Below are positions 10,591 through 19,956 of a stretch of 64,000 nucleotides of DNA, piece after piece (position 1 is the first letter of the stretch; each line of letters starts with the position of its first letter). Source of the stretch: Rugalucina vietnamica (lineage: Eukaryota > Mollusca > Bivalvia > Lucinida > Lucinidae); contig OZ024875.1 of NCBI GenBank assembly GCA_964017185.1, positions 44,657,986 through 44,721,985 on the forward strand, given 5' to 3'. The position numbers and the translations under genes are program-made. Below the pieces are notes generated by a model. That model searched no databases. It worked only from the letters and a program-made list of their open reading frames with translations, and had not been told where the DNA came from.

Positions 10591-11121
10591 CATACATAAG
10601 GCGCCAACAGCACAAAAAAATTTTAAACACCAAGACATAAAACAAAAAGAACCACCACAGAAGTATCGCCTTGGAACGATCAGTAACACAAAGTTACTGG
10701 CGGGCTTAAACCGGTTTTACAGGATCCTAACCTCACCCTCAGCTTCTGCAGTGGTTCATAACATTTAGTAAGTTCTTCGGTCCTCGTGGTGAATCTCTAA
10801 CTAGTCAATGAATCATCAAGAACAAACAAATAAATCATGATAAACATCCTGATGAATCGAAAACAAGGACTCACAGATTGAGTAAGCTGCCCGACGATGG
10901 AGATCCCTGGGCGCCGAATAACCTACCAACTCCGGAGCAAAAGAAAAACACCAGTTGTACCCCGGTGGGCCAAGCAACAGACAAGAAGCTCCGGCCCCAA
11001 CCAGCTAAAATGAATAGCTTTAAGTCGGGGCCATCATAGAGTCTGACGCCCGACCCACCGGCGTGCAATTAAAGAAGGCAGCATGGTTATCAACCATGAT
11101 TGGGTTAAAAACTAAGCATGC
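10591..11121 (-). mobile_element. RT element copy R5
   Basis: A minus-strand fragment with part of the 3' UTR and the last ~15 codons of the ORF. It lacks the final ~200 bp of 3' UTR, where copy R4 is joined. Its 5' junction is sharp at ACTAAGCATGC|GTGAAGCC, where similarity to the other copies ends and non-repeat intron sequence begins. Confidence 0.8.
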
Positions 11122-11309
11122 GTGAAGCCACTGTTCCAGCACAAATCTCTCAGATAAGGTAATCAAATAAAGTGCAAAGTCCGTCATCAGAATAACATGT
11201 ATCAACATAAGACATTATCACATGGGCTAAATATCGGAGTCTCGGGGGTTGATACTGCGGACGATAACCAAAATGCCCATTTGATAATCTTTAATTATTA
11301 CCGTTGCAG

Positions 11310-11427
11310 TGAACGCCGATGCCTATGGTATCCACGTAACGACTTGTAACGTAGCCAATGACGCCAGCTTTATCAATGACAGTCCTGGAGCAGGGACACG
11401 AAGGAGTGTCACTTTTATTTCGGGAGG
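11310..11427 (+). CDS. ZP-domain exon (first visible part of ZP-C)
   Basis: A 118-nt exon with acceptor TACCGTTGCAG at 11309 and donor GGGAGG|GTTTGT at 11428. It enters in phase 1 and leaves in phase 2. It reads NADAYGIHVTTCNV, then FINDSPGAGTRRSVTFISGG. The split last codon, completed by the first base of the 15243 exon, gives Gly, and the next residue is Cys, producing ISGGCPV. The 'x-V-x-x-C ... GGC-P' layout is that of the ZP-C half of zona pellucida modules. Without the splice the frame would stop at 11437. The donor lies only 23 bp upstream of a TIR element (11451-14298). Confidence 0.72.
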
Positions 11428-11504
11428 GTTTGTCATTTAATTTAAATATACAGTGGTGTTATGGCTAAAAACCCATTTTTGCACAGTTCGCTCTGATCAC
11501 TTGT

Positions 11505-11705
11505 GATTTTTCGCGGCGAAACCACCGCGAAATTTCACCGGCCAAGGGAAAATTTAAACGCTTAATCAGTCATTTTTTTCGCCGCGAAAATCCGATTTTC
11601 GCGATAAAATTTCGCCGTGTTTAGCGGCGAAATTCGTTTTTTAACGTATACAACAGGTAAGTTTAAATTTCCTATTTCGCCGCGAAACACGGCGAAATAC
11701 CTGTA
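11505..11705. repeat. Cluster of TTTCGCCGCGAAA palindromes
   Basis: At least six variants of TTCGC(C/G)GCGAAA or its half sites within 200 bp, and one more near the opposite end of the same element at 14217. Likely subterminal binding sites. Confidence 0.7.
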
Positions 11706-11944
11706 AATGTCAACATAAAATTATTTATTTTTAATTTAATGACCACACTATGATTCATCTGCTCCTAGTATAAATCGTGTTTAACGTGCACATTAATAGT
11801 ATATACAATTATGCATGTATAGAAATGAAAAACGTGCATTAAGCGATTTTTCCATTGGTATTACATGGTACAATAGCGAAATCACGGAAACGAAAATATT
11901 TATAACGTAATGAGCCAGCTCGTTGAATCTAACTTTGTTTGTTT

Positions 11945-12230
11945 GTTTGAATAGAAGCTTAATGTCCCAATCAACAGCAATGGTCATGTTGGGAGGCTGC
12001 CTCCATTTTATAGGGCGCCATGATATCCAACAAGTGTTTGAAATATAACCATCCCTCTAAGCCAATACTGCTTATATGTACGGATGGTTTGACTTGAAAC
12101 CATTTTTCCTAGGCAGGCACAGACCTGAGCGGTGAACCCAGTAATAAGATGATCAGTCAATAGCGTACAAGCTTTGCCTGGAGGCACAAACAGCTCATAT
12201 GTTACTTTAGGTCCCAATGGACAGGGGCCA
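11945..12230 (+). repeat. Dispersed repeat family D, copy 1
   Basis: Begins TTAATGTCCCAATCAACAGC and ends near TTTAGGTCCCAATGG. It matches 59338-59640 at high similarity over its length, and the reverse complement at 63690-63890. Probably a non-coding retroposon or MITE family. No termini or coding capacity could be defined. Confidence 0.65.
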
Positions 12231-12640
12231 TCTAACTTTGTGCCTTATTTTGTAGCACAAACATTGTCTAAATGGTATTGCTCAATTAACAATTAGATTC
12301 CTTGCTTTCTTTTCTAAAATTTTCCTCAATTTCTTCACTTTATAGCGTTTAAGGTGTGAACTACGATAACTTAATTTGAGATCAACCATGTAAAAACGAA
12401 AAAATAAAAAGACACATAATGACTTTTGGGCTTGCTGGTTACCACTCTGATCACCCTCTATGAATGCCAGCACAAGACTAATCGCAATCATATCGATTTA
12501 TACATTGAACTTGCTTTGTAGAAGTACAACTAGCGAAGATCATCCTGAGTTCAGTTAAAAAGTCAACAATGTTTGAGTCCCATGGCGACAACACTTTCAG
12601 GGTAATACATGTTAACCGGTTTTGCTCAAGTACGAAACCC
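12231..12640. other. Interior of the 11451-14298 element, no further feature
   Basis: AT-rich. The small ORFs at 12282-12693 on the minus strand show no family resemblance. Confidence 0.45.
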
Positions 12641-12644
12641 AACG

Positions 12645-12715
12645 AATATAGGAATCGAACACAGGACATTTTGTTTCCGGTCAATTCATACAATCCACCA
12701 CTAGGCTTCTGCGCT
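12645..12715 (-). repeat. tRNA-derived SINE head (relic)
   Basis: On the minus strand, GCCTAGTGGTGGATTGTATG resembles an A box and GTGTTCGATTCC a B box, ~45 nt apart. The arms do not fold into a proper cloverleaf, so it is a SINE remnant rather than a tRNA gene. Confidence 0.45.
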
Positions 12716-13324
12716 CTGTTCTAATTAATCTATTCACCATCGATTTATGCAGCATGCGCTCATATTGCCACGGTGCGTACTCGTGGCCCTTACTGTATAT
12801 AATTATGTGTTCCGAAATAAACTGAAAACTTCATATGACCTATTTCTTACACAAAATTAGTGTACAAGTATGAACTACAATACTTTGTTTTAGACACAGT
12901 ATCCTCCTTTTTTCTAGTGTATTGTGCCTTATATACAATGAGGTTTTGACATTCGACATGCATGTACGTGTTCCAAGCCATCCGTACAGGTAGATTGTAG
13001 AAGGCACACAACACGCTGTTTAACTCAAAACGGTTCGCAAAAGAACCGCGTCAATTCTTGACAATGCCGACAGAGTTTTGTACATGTACGTTCCTGTACT
13101 GCTCGTATTCGACCGAATATCGTATCGACCCGGTGAAGGTCGTATTCGACCAAATGTCGTTTCGACTAAATTGATTTCAACGAAACAGCGTCCACTTGAC
13201 GTAATCGAAAATTCACTGTTGCTTTTAGCAGCGTCATTACCATAGGCGATTAATTGTCTAAAGAAGAGTTGAATCAGATTGCTTCATCATGTTGAATCCA
13301 AAGACTTGTATATATAGATCTGTG
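12716..13324. other. No recognisable feature
   Basis: Interior of the TIR element. A small duplicated motif TCGTATTCGACC occurs at ~13105 and ~13140. Confidence 0.4.
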
Positions 13325-13452
13325 GGTTGGGATCGCGGTGGCATAGTTGCATCAGACTCCAAATCGAGATGTCATGAGTTTGATCCGCACTGGCGACACC
13401 GTGTTGTGTCATTGAGTAAGGCACATTAACTACCCATAGTACTACTTAATAC
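13325..13452 (+). repeat. Degenerate SINE, tRNA-like head plus central domain
   Basis: TCGCGGTGGCATAGTTGCAT (A-box-like) and ATGAGTTTGATCC (B-box-like) are followed by CATTGAGTAAGGCACATTAA. That last string corresponds to the 'TTGAGCAAGGCACTTAAC' motif of V-type and related SINE central domains. It stops where the next SINE begins, so the pair looks like one SINE inserted beside or into another. Confidence 0.55.
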
Positions 13453-13454
13453 CC

Positions 13455-13705
13455 AGTGGAGCGGACTGGCGCAGTCGGTAGCGCATCGGACTTTGGGCCG
13501 AGGGGTCCCTGGTTCGATCCCCGTCTGGGGCGTCGTCTTTTGTGGCCTTGAGCAAGTCACATTTCCACTGCTCAGTGTATATAGTGTACACATGTTCTTA
13601 AGATAGTCGCAATGAAAGCTCTAAAAAGCTTATGTAAGTTGTTGAAATATGAAGCGACTTTAAATAAAGATTATTATTATTATTATTATTGTTATTATTA
13701 TTATA
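13455..13705 (+). repeat. tRNA-derived SINE with (ATT)n tail
   Basis: The A box TGGCGCAGTCGGTAGCGC and B box CTGGTTCGATCC lie in a 75-nt tRNA-like head (anticodon loop CTTTGGG). The body contains CTTGAGCAAGTCACATTTCC and CACTGCTCAGTG. The tail is AATAAAGATTATTATTATT and continues as an (ATT)n microsatellite to about 13705. The T-arm does not pair, which rules out a functional tRNA. Presumably transcribed by Pol III when active. Confidence 0.8.
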
Positions 13706-14585
13706 GGAAACGGTAGCTCCGTCCAGACATGGCTGAAAAATTGGTGGTTGGGACGTTAAGCCTCAATACAAACAGACAAATTGTGGGCAATCATCCCATG
13801 AAAATTGCTTACGCCGCTATAAACTTTTGTTATGTTAATTAAGCTAGAAAATAGGATGTAATATTATCGAGTTAGTCTGATTAATCTGAAAAAAGAAGCA
13901 TGGAAATAAACACAAAGCCGATTCTAAAGGTCTCAGAAACTTCGAATTCAAAGCAGTAAAGACACGAATAAAACACGTAACGTAAACGATTATCATACAA
14001 AATTGAAAAGAAAACACATATTTATACAACCTGAAAAGAAATAAATGCATACAAATTAAAATGAAACATAAACAATATTTTTGTGACTGTCGGGACTAAA
14101 ACGATAATTATACAAAATTGAAACGAAGACAAAATATTGATACGACTTCAAAATGATATAAAAACATCCAAATTAAAATTAAATTTTGACCGCGCTGACT
14201 TTTATTTTCTCACAATTTCGCCGCGAAAATTTACAATTAGCCGTTAACAAATTAGCCGTTAAAACGGTTTATTTGGGTTTTTAGCCATAACACCACTGTA
14301 TATCATTTTAGGTTACATGCAAAATCTATCTTTGTTATCCATTTTTAACTGAGGGCGGAAATTTATGTTTCTAATAATTATAATAATTGAACTATGATAA
14401 ATAGTAGATTGAGAATCCCTTAACATCTATTAATAAGTTGGACATCATACATAAATAGTGGTGGATGGAAAGGACGAATGAGTTTACGAGATACGAGAAA
14501 CTTGGGATATTTATTTTAGTCTTTCTTTTACACATTTTCGGCCACTTGTTCAGGAAATGCTTCTTACAAACATCATTATCACATT

Positions 14586-14821
14586 TGAACCGTCTCGTGG
14601 GAAAACCAACAATGTGGTTTTCGAACAGGTCCGACACAAACCGAGCTGTACAAGCACAGAAAAGAGCTAGAAGCTTGAAATTTCGGATTTAAGTAGAAGA
14701 GGAATTGTACTATCCGAGAAGCGAAAGCAAAGGCGCTGATCAGCTTCGCAGTTACTGCGAAGCTGATCTGCGCCTTTGTTTTCGCCTATATATATTTTTG
14801 GTTTTGCCATGAGGTGGCTCA
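14586..14821 (-). mobile_element. MITE family 1 copy (GCGCAGATCAGC palindrome)
   Basis: TIRs TGAACCGTCTCGTGGGAAAA and the inverse GGTTTTGCCATGAGGTGGCT(CA). The interior carries the family hallmark, a near-perfect palindrome GCGCTGATCAGCTTCGCAGT followed by its complement (14732-14782). Flanking dinucleotide TT on both sides may be the target duplication. Other copies: 16850, 22703, 26473, 33994, 48712 and 63427. Confidence 0.8.
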
Positions 14822-14849
14822 TTTGTCCTTATCGCTATATTTTAAACAG

Positions 14850-15110
14850 TATTACGAAAGCACGCCTACGTAGTATACGAATTTTTCCTAAGTTGCCAAA
14901 AGTGAAAATTTCCAGTTAAAATCTCGATAGTTTCCCTTATTTTTGCTCCAAAAGTTAGATTGTGGGTTCTATTGAGTAAAATAATTTACAGCACTGTACG
15001 TCGCAGTTTTACCGTTTAATCGTGGACTATAAGGGGCGTATATACATTAGACGGACACGTTATCCTGATGCTTTACAGGAAAACGTAATACGGCGAGGCG
15101 GTTCTATTTT
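14850..15110 (+). mobile_element. Degenerate MITE family 2 copy
   Basis: Recognisable pieces of the family: TTACGAAAGCACGCC at the left, TTATTTTTGCTCCAAAAGTT and AGATTGTGGGTTCTATT in the middle, GTATATACATTAGACGGACA and CGTTATCCTGATG at the right. The central palindrome is largely lost. It lies ~130 bp upstream of the ZP exon at 15243. Confidence 0.55.
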
Positions 15111-15242
15111 TTCAATGTTTTGTGTAAAATGTTTTAAAAATAGATCACATTTTTGCTACTGCATTTTTACATTCAAGAATAGTCATCATGGGCCTGTTTT
15201 AGTAATGGTACCAATGGCTAAATGACAATTCTATATTTTCAG

Positions 15243-15465
15243 CTGTCCTGTGTCGGCGGACACTCAAGCTCCTCTATCGTTGAAACGTTCGTTTGAAGCA
15301 GATCTAGATGTTGCCAACATAAGCGAACCTGTCTGGTGTGTGACAACAGGGCCAATAGTAGCTGGAAGGTGGTCGAAGAAACCTAACAGTGCAAATGATA
15401 AACTGCACTTTCAGTGTGTTATCGGCTTTTGTACAATTGTGAACACTACTGACCTCTGTCACGAT
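15243..15465 (+). CDS. ZP-C exon
   Basis: A 223-nt exon. The acceptor is TTCTATATTTTCAG at 15242 and the donor CACGAT|GTGAGT at 15466. It enters with one base (phase 2) and leaves in phase 0. The protein starts (G)CPVSADTQAP, continues ANISEPVWCVTTGPIVAGRW, then NDKLHFQCVIGFCTIVNTTD and LCHD. The paired 'FQCxIxFC' followed by another Cys is the typical C-terminal strand of ZP-C. Asn-Ile-Ser and Asn-Thr-Thr are potential N-glycosylation sites. An 80-codon ORF continues past the donor and stops at 15492, but the next exon's phase and content support splicing at 15466. Confidence 0.75.
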
Positions 15466-15904
15466 GTGAGTTTCGACAAGCTTTTGCATTAAAGTGTTTC
15501 TTCTAAATAAACTGCTCAAAATAATGCAAGGAACTATGTAGTACGACCTAAATCACATATCTCACAAAGATTCTAGGTGTCCGTTTCCTTTTCATCATCT
15601 GGGTGCATGTGTAGTTATTCGCTGTACATTTCTATGTCTATTATAAATTTCTTGAAGAAAATGCCAATTTTTCAGTCCATGGAATATTTTTAAGAACGTT
15701 GGCTTTTGAAAAAAAATAATAATAAAAAAAAAAACAAACGTAAATTGTTTAGGAAAACTGATGGGGAAAATGTCCTGCTCAAGTCCTTCTAGCGATTTTT
15801 GTAAAAAACTCGATTTTGATGGGTCAACGCTAAGGTTCTTGGAAGATGTTTACGGCCGTTGCAAGAAACTGTGAATCAGACACTGGCATTATTTACAATA
15901 ATTC

Positions 15905-15958
<54 letters not shown>

Positions 15959-16333
15959 AGAAGAAGAAGAAAGGTCCATGGATGTTAGCAGGGCAGTAAG
16001 TGCATTCTTGTTATCAGAAATTTCGAGGCACTATTAAAACTGATTTTTTAAATACGGTTCAAGTGTAGTTCGAGAAAACTCAATTCGCTCTCTCACAAGT
16101 CCAGCTTATAGGTTGGGACTTGAGCCGGCGTCCGACCTTTCGTCCGACCATCCGTGCGTCCCTTGCACACATAATGAAGAATTGTGCTGTGAACCCTCAA
16201 GCAACTTCATGTCTCATTGAATCTCATTCTTTCTCGTGGCTTATAAGGACATCTGGTATATGCTATTAGTGTCGTATATCTGTCAGATTTATCTACCCTT
16301 CAGTGTATGTTTTAGACACGATCCGTCGTCATT
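15466..16333. other. Intron sequence with poly(A) tract
   Basis: Holds a 48-nt A run at 15909-15956 followed by (GAA)n, a possible retroelement tail. Also a TCCGACCTTTCGTCCGACC segment near 16130 that resembles the (CCGT)n-bearing elements. No exon signature seen. Confidence 0.5.
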
Positions 16334-16600
16334 ACGAAAACTTGCCCATGTAACATATAGATTTTTCTAAAGTTGCAAAAATCGAAAATTTCAGCAGAAA
16401 ATTGTTGATATTTTTTCTTATTTTTGCTAAAAACATAGATTGTGAGTACACGTTAGAACCGCCTCGGCGATGAGGCGGTTCTAACGAGTACCCACAATTT
16501 ATGTTTTGGAGCAAAAATAAGAAAAATAGGTTTACCCTTGCATACCCTAGTTTTGCTATATAAAACGGGGTATTCGTTTCACGGACATGTTTTCCTGATG
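16334..16600 (+). mobile_element. MITE family 2 copy (complete)
   Basis: Left end ACGAAAACTTGCCCATG; right end CACGGACATGTTTTCCTGATG, an imperfect inverse. The centre is a long palindrome: ATAGATTGTGAGTACACGTT, AGAACCGCCTCG, then its complement GAGGCGGTTCTAACGAGTAC. Family copies: 14850, 18737, 33558, 49090, 49690, 50127, 50980 and 58093. Confidence 0.8.
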
Positions 16601-16655
16601 GTAGATGTCTCTGAGCGTTTAAAGACCAAGATTTCGAGTTTTCTTACTTTGTTTT

Positions 16656-16695
<40 letters not shown>

Positions 16696-16849
16696 TGGTT
16701 CTCAGGTGGGTGATGGTTGCCCATGGGCTACTTGTTTCTAAATGACAATAAAATGTATAGGCCGTCACAAAAGACTGTGGATACTAGGTCGTTTTTGTGG
16801 AAACACAGCTATTTTCACCTTACAATAATCCCATTTTTATTTTAGCCGC

Positions 16850-17059
16850 TTTATAAGAAAACCAACAATCTGCATATGCGAAAACAAAGGCGCAGATCAG
16901 CTTCGCAGTAACTGCGAAACTGATCAGCGCCTTTGCTTTCGCTACAAGGATAAGTACAATTCCTCTACTTTCTAAGTCCAAAATTTCCAGCCTCTAACCA
17001 TCTTCTGTGACTGTACAGTCCGGTTTGAGTTCGACCTGGTCGGAAACCCAAATTATTAT
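16850..17059 (+). mobile_element. MITE family 1 copy, right end replaced
   Basis: AAGAAAACCAACAATCTGCA at the left and the central palindrome GCGCAGATCAGCTTCGCAGT. It stops at GGAAACCCAAATTATTAT, where the hairpin of the next element begins. Confidence 0.75.
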
Positions 17060-18513
17060 ACCCCCTGCTATAACGAAGTTATAAGGGGGGTATACTGTTT
17101 TCACGTTGTCCGTCCGTCCGTCCGTCCCGTCCGTAACACTTTGTTTCCTTAATATCTTAAAGCCCCTTAGCCGGAATTTCATGAAACCTTGCACACACAT
17201 ACATATTGATGGGGCAAATATTATGATAAAACAAAAGGGGCTAGGGGCCAGTTCTGTGAGAGTTATTTCCCTTTGTAATTCTTAATGGCTGTGTTTATAT
17301 GCATATTCTTTAATATCTTGAAGCCCCTTAGCGGGAATTTCATGAAACCTGGCACACACATACATATTGATGGGGCAAATATTATGATAAAACATAAGAG
17401 GCTAGGGGCCAGTTCTGTGAGAGTTATTTCCCTTTGTAATTCTTAATGGCTGTGTTTATATGCATATGTATAGTGCCTTCATGGGCCGATCAACTCCTAC
17501 CACAGTTTTCCATGAATAACTCTGAAACTTTACCAATGCAATGGTGACATGTTTGACATTTGCATGAAGTAGTTTGATAGTGAAAAAATATTTTTTGACA
17601 AAATTACAACTGAGAGAACATAGACAATTTTTCATGAGCATTTTCTATTACAGGGGATGTGCATGTGCTATGGTAGTGGCTATACGGGCCGATCAACTCC
17701 TACCACAGTTTTTGCTGGAGCCATTTGATACTTTGCCATCACAATACAGACACACTGGACATGTGCATGAAGAAATATTATTTTGGAAAATAATTTTTAA
17801 CAAATTTGCAGCTTTGTGAACTTAGACAATTTTTGTGCATTGTTTCCAACATGGGTTCCATGGTAGTGCCTATACGGGCCGTTCAACTCCTACCACAGTT
17901 TTTGCTGGAGCCATTTGATACTTTGCCATCACGATACAGACACACTGGACATGTGCATGAAGAAATATTACTTTGGAAAAATAATTTTTAACAAATTTGC
18001 AGCTTTCAATTTCATATCGTGCCTAGATGATGTACACCCATTGGATATTTGCATGAAGAAATTTTATTGCGAAAAAATATTTTTTGACAAAATGACACCT
18101 ATGAGAACTTAGACAATTTTTCTTCTTTTTGTGTACAGGTAAGGGCATTCACGGGCCGATCAACTCCTACCACAGTTTTTGATGAAACAATTTCATATCG
18201 TGCCTAATGATGTACACCCATTGGACATTTGCATGAAGAAATTTTATTGCGAAAAAATAATTTTTGACAAAATGACACCTATGAGAACTTAGACAATTTT
18301 TCTTCTTTTTGTTTACAGGTTAGGGCATTCACGGGCCAATCAACTCCTATCACAGTTTTTGATGGAACTATTTCATATCGTGCCTACATGATGTACACCC
18401 AATGAACATTTGCATGAAGAAATTTTATTGCGAAAAAATAATGTTTGACAAAATGACACCTATGAGAACTTAGACATTTTTTCTTCTTTTTGTTTACAGG
18501 TAAGGGCATTCAC
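17060..18513 (-). mobile_element. Hairpin + (CCGT)n + tandem-core element (pearl/HINE-like)
   Basis: From the left: a hairpin ATACCCCCTGCTATAACGAA with its inverse GTTATAAGGGGGGTAT, a (GTCC)n tract at ~17107-17135, and two ~160-bp core units (17149, 17309). Then come five diverged ~180-280-bp units starting near 17480, 17685, 17873, 18153 and 18332, each with CGGGCC(G)ATCAACTCCTACC. Hairpin beside a CCGT/ACGG microsatellite beside tandem cores matches the known layout of bivalve pearl-like and Helentron-associated elements. That makes the element minus-strand oriented. The two core types in one element are unusual. Confidence 0.55.
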
Positions 18514-18595
18514 AGCGGGGGTTATCTAATAAGCCTTGCTTATTGCCAATTCTTGTTGGTTTTGTCATGCAAAGGCTCATTTTCATGTTTTCCAG

Positions 18596-18710
18596 AGTTG
18601 CCCTAGTGATCCAATTACCAGAAGAAAGAGAGATACAGACATTGAAGCTGGAAATTCCCCCGAATTTACCAAAACTTTGTACACATCCGTGCAACTCATC
18701 GACACTGAAG
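18596..18710 (+). CDS. Exon with last ZP-C cysteine and furin site
   Basis: A 115-nt exon. The acceptor is CATGTTTTCCAG at 18595 and the donor CACTGAAG|GTATCG at 18711. It enters in phase 0 and leaves in phase 1. It encodes SCPSDPITRRKRDTDIEAGN, then SPEFTKTLYTS and VQLIDTE. RRKR|D is a consensus furin-type cleavage site placed just after the ZP-C Cys residues, exactly where ZP proteins are cleaved before polymerisation. Entry phase equals the exit phase of 15243-15465, and exit phase equals the entry phase of the membrane exon. The unspliced reading would run on to 18883 into a MITE, which is not credible. Confidence 0.75.
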
Positions 18711-18736
18711 GTATCGACTATAACATTAATCAGTTT

Positions 18737-19010
18737 CATCAGGAAAACATGTCTGTGAAATGTATACCACCTCATACCTCATTTTTATGTAGCAAAACTG
18801 GGGTATGCAGGGGTGTACCTATTTTTGTTATTTTTGTTCCAAAACATAGATTGTGGGTACTCGTTAGAACCGGCATAGATTGAAACATAGATTGTGGGTA
18901 CTCGTTAGAACCGGCATAGATTGAAACATAGATTGTGGGTACTCGTTAGAACCGCCTCAACGAGGCGGTTCTAACGTGTACCCACAATCTATGTTTTGAG
19001 CAAAAATAAG
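18737..19010 (-). mobile_element. MITE family 2 copy, interrupted and with triplicated arm
   Basis: Starts TCATCAGGAAAACATGTCTG and reads toward the central palindrome. The segment AACATAGATTGTGGGTACTC + GTTAGAACCGGCATAGATTG occurs in tandem, so the left arm of the palindrome is present three times. It breaks at GCAAAAATAAG (19010) and resumes after the next element at 21787 (AAAAATATCC ... GGGCAAGTTTTCG, to ~21877). It begins 26 bp after the 18710 splice donor. Confidence 0.8.
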
Positions 19011-19439
19011 ACCAGAGGACCAACGGTCCTGTAAACGCTCACCTGAGATCTGCTATATTAACCAAATATTTATTTAAAAATTTTACCTTTATGGGGCCCC
19101 ACCAACCAATCAAAATAAAGGAATAGGACAAAAGTCAACCAAACTGTAGAGGACTACTCTATAAACATTTCTGCCAAAATAGAATTCAAATATCTGCAAT
19201 TGGTCCAGAAAAAATAGCCAATTTCCACTTTTCCCGTTTTAAGTCTATCGAAACTTTAAGTTGCCATAGCAACCAGATTTCTTAGCCGACTGAAATAGAA
19301 AACACAGATTATGTAGAGACTTCTGTCAGGAACATGTATACAAAGTACAGGCTTCATGCCGTAGACAATTTCTGAAGAGAAGATTTTTAAATGTTTTTCG
19401 AAAATTTACCCTTTATGTGGCCCCAGCAAACCAATCGAA

Positions 19440-19871
19440 AGATTCAGTACTACATTTAGACAATGTATTAATGATAACTCAAAAGTGGGAATGGATAAAC
19501 AGCTCCCTGTAGATGAAACAGACAGTTCAAGTCTTGGAGGTGATTCTCCTGAACATGTGGAAGCCATGAACTTGGCAGAAACACCAAAATCTTTTGTCAG
19601 CTTGTGTAAATCTGCTATTAGCTTGCCCAAGCTTGGTGTTTCAAATCTCAGAATTTCAATGACACCCAGTAAGATGGGTCCTGTGCCAGACTTTAATCAA
19701 AAGCCCACCCAGAAAAGAGAGTTGTTAGATAATCATGAACCACATAGTTTAAAAGTTAGAAAAAAGGAATCAAGCAGTGATACTTCTGCATCAAAGCAAG
19801 TGAATGAAAGAACTTGTGTTATCATAAACAAGCTCAAAGAGTATTATCTTCAATTAAAAGATAATGGTTGA
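19440..19871 (+). pseudogene. Unrecognised coding fragment with stop and poly(A) signal inside element A
   Basis: An uninterrupted frame runs from about 19410 through the element junction at ~19440 to TGA 19869-19871, with host-like codon use. It reads RFSTTFRQCINDNSKVGMDK, later LAETPKSFVSLCKSAISLPK and ends IINKLKEYYLQLKDNG. It is Ser- and Lys-rich with no hydrophobic segment, so a nuclear or cytosolic protein tail is plausible. I do not recognise the family. It replaces part of a core repeat, which resumes near 20287. This fits a 3' terminal exon captured by the element or a truncated retrocopy. No poly(A) tail or intron is visible. Confidence 0.45.
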
Positions 19872-19950
19872 AATGTTTGCATCAACTATGTCATGCATTG
19901 GGTATGGTTCACAAGCCAATTTTAAAAATGTGTGTTGATTAATCACAACA

Positions 19951-19956
19951 AATAAA
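19951..19956 (+). terminator. Poly(A) signal AATAAA after the captured coding fragment
   Basis: AATAAA 80 nt after the stop codon, in CAACAAATAAAACCATG. Its spacing supports the fragment being a genuine transcript 3' end. Confidence 0.5.

Larger units (their letters stand above)
11451..14298. mobile_element. 2.85-kb TIR element, TA-flanked (Tc1/mariner-like termini)
   Basis: The left end CAGTGGTGTTATGGCTAAAA (continuing ACCCA) is matched by the inverted right end TGGGTTTTTAGCCATAACAC (continuing CACTG). TA (or TATA) flanks both. CAGT at the tip after a TA is the usual Tc1 pattern. TTCGCCGCGAAA-type palindromes lie inside both ends (11505-11705; 14215-14230). The interior holds a dispersed repeat at 11945, SINEs at 12645-13700 and a ~105-bp imperfect direct repeat at 13920-14190. 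No transposase is recognisable, so it is non-autonomous or a gutted copy. Confidence 0.7.

Noticed and set aside
13461-13535. Possible tRNA gene (good A and B boxes)
   Set aside because: The T-arm and acceptor stem do not pair and a SINE body with (ATT)n tail follows.
19406-19630. 74-aa minus-strand ORF
   Set aside because: Overlaps the longer plus-strand frame that has a stop and poly(A) signal; likely shadow.
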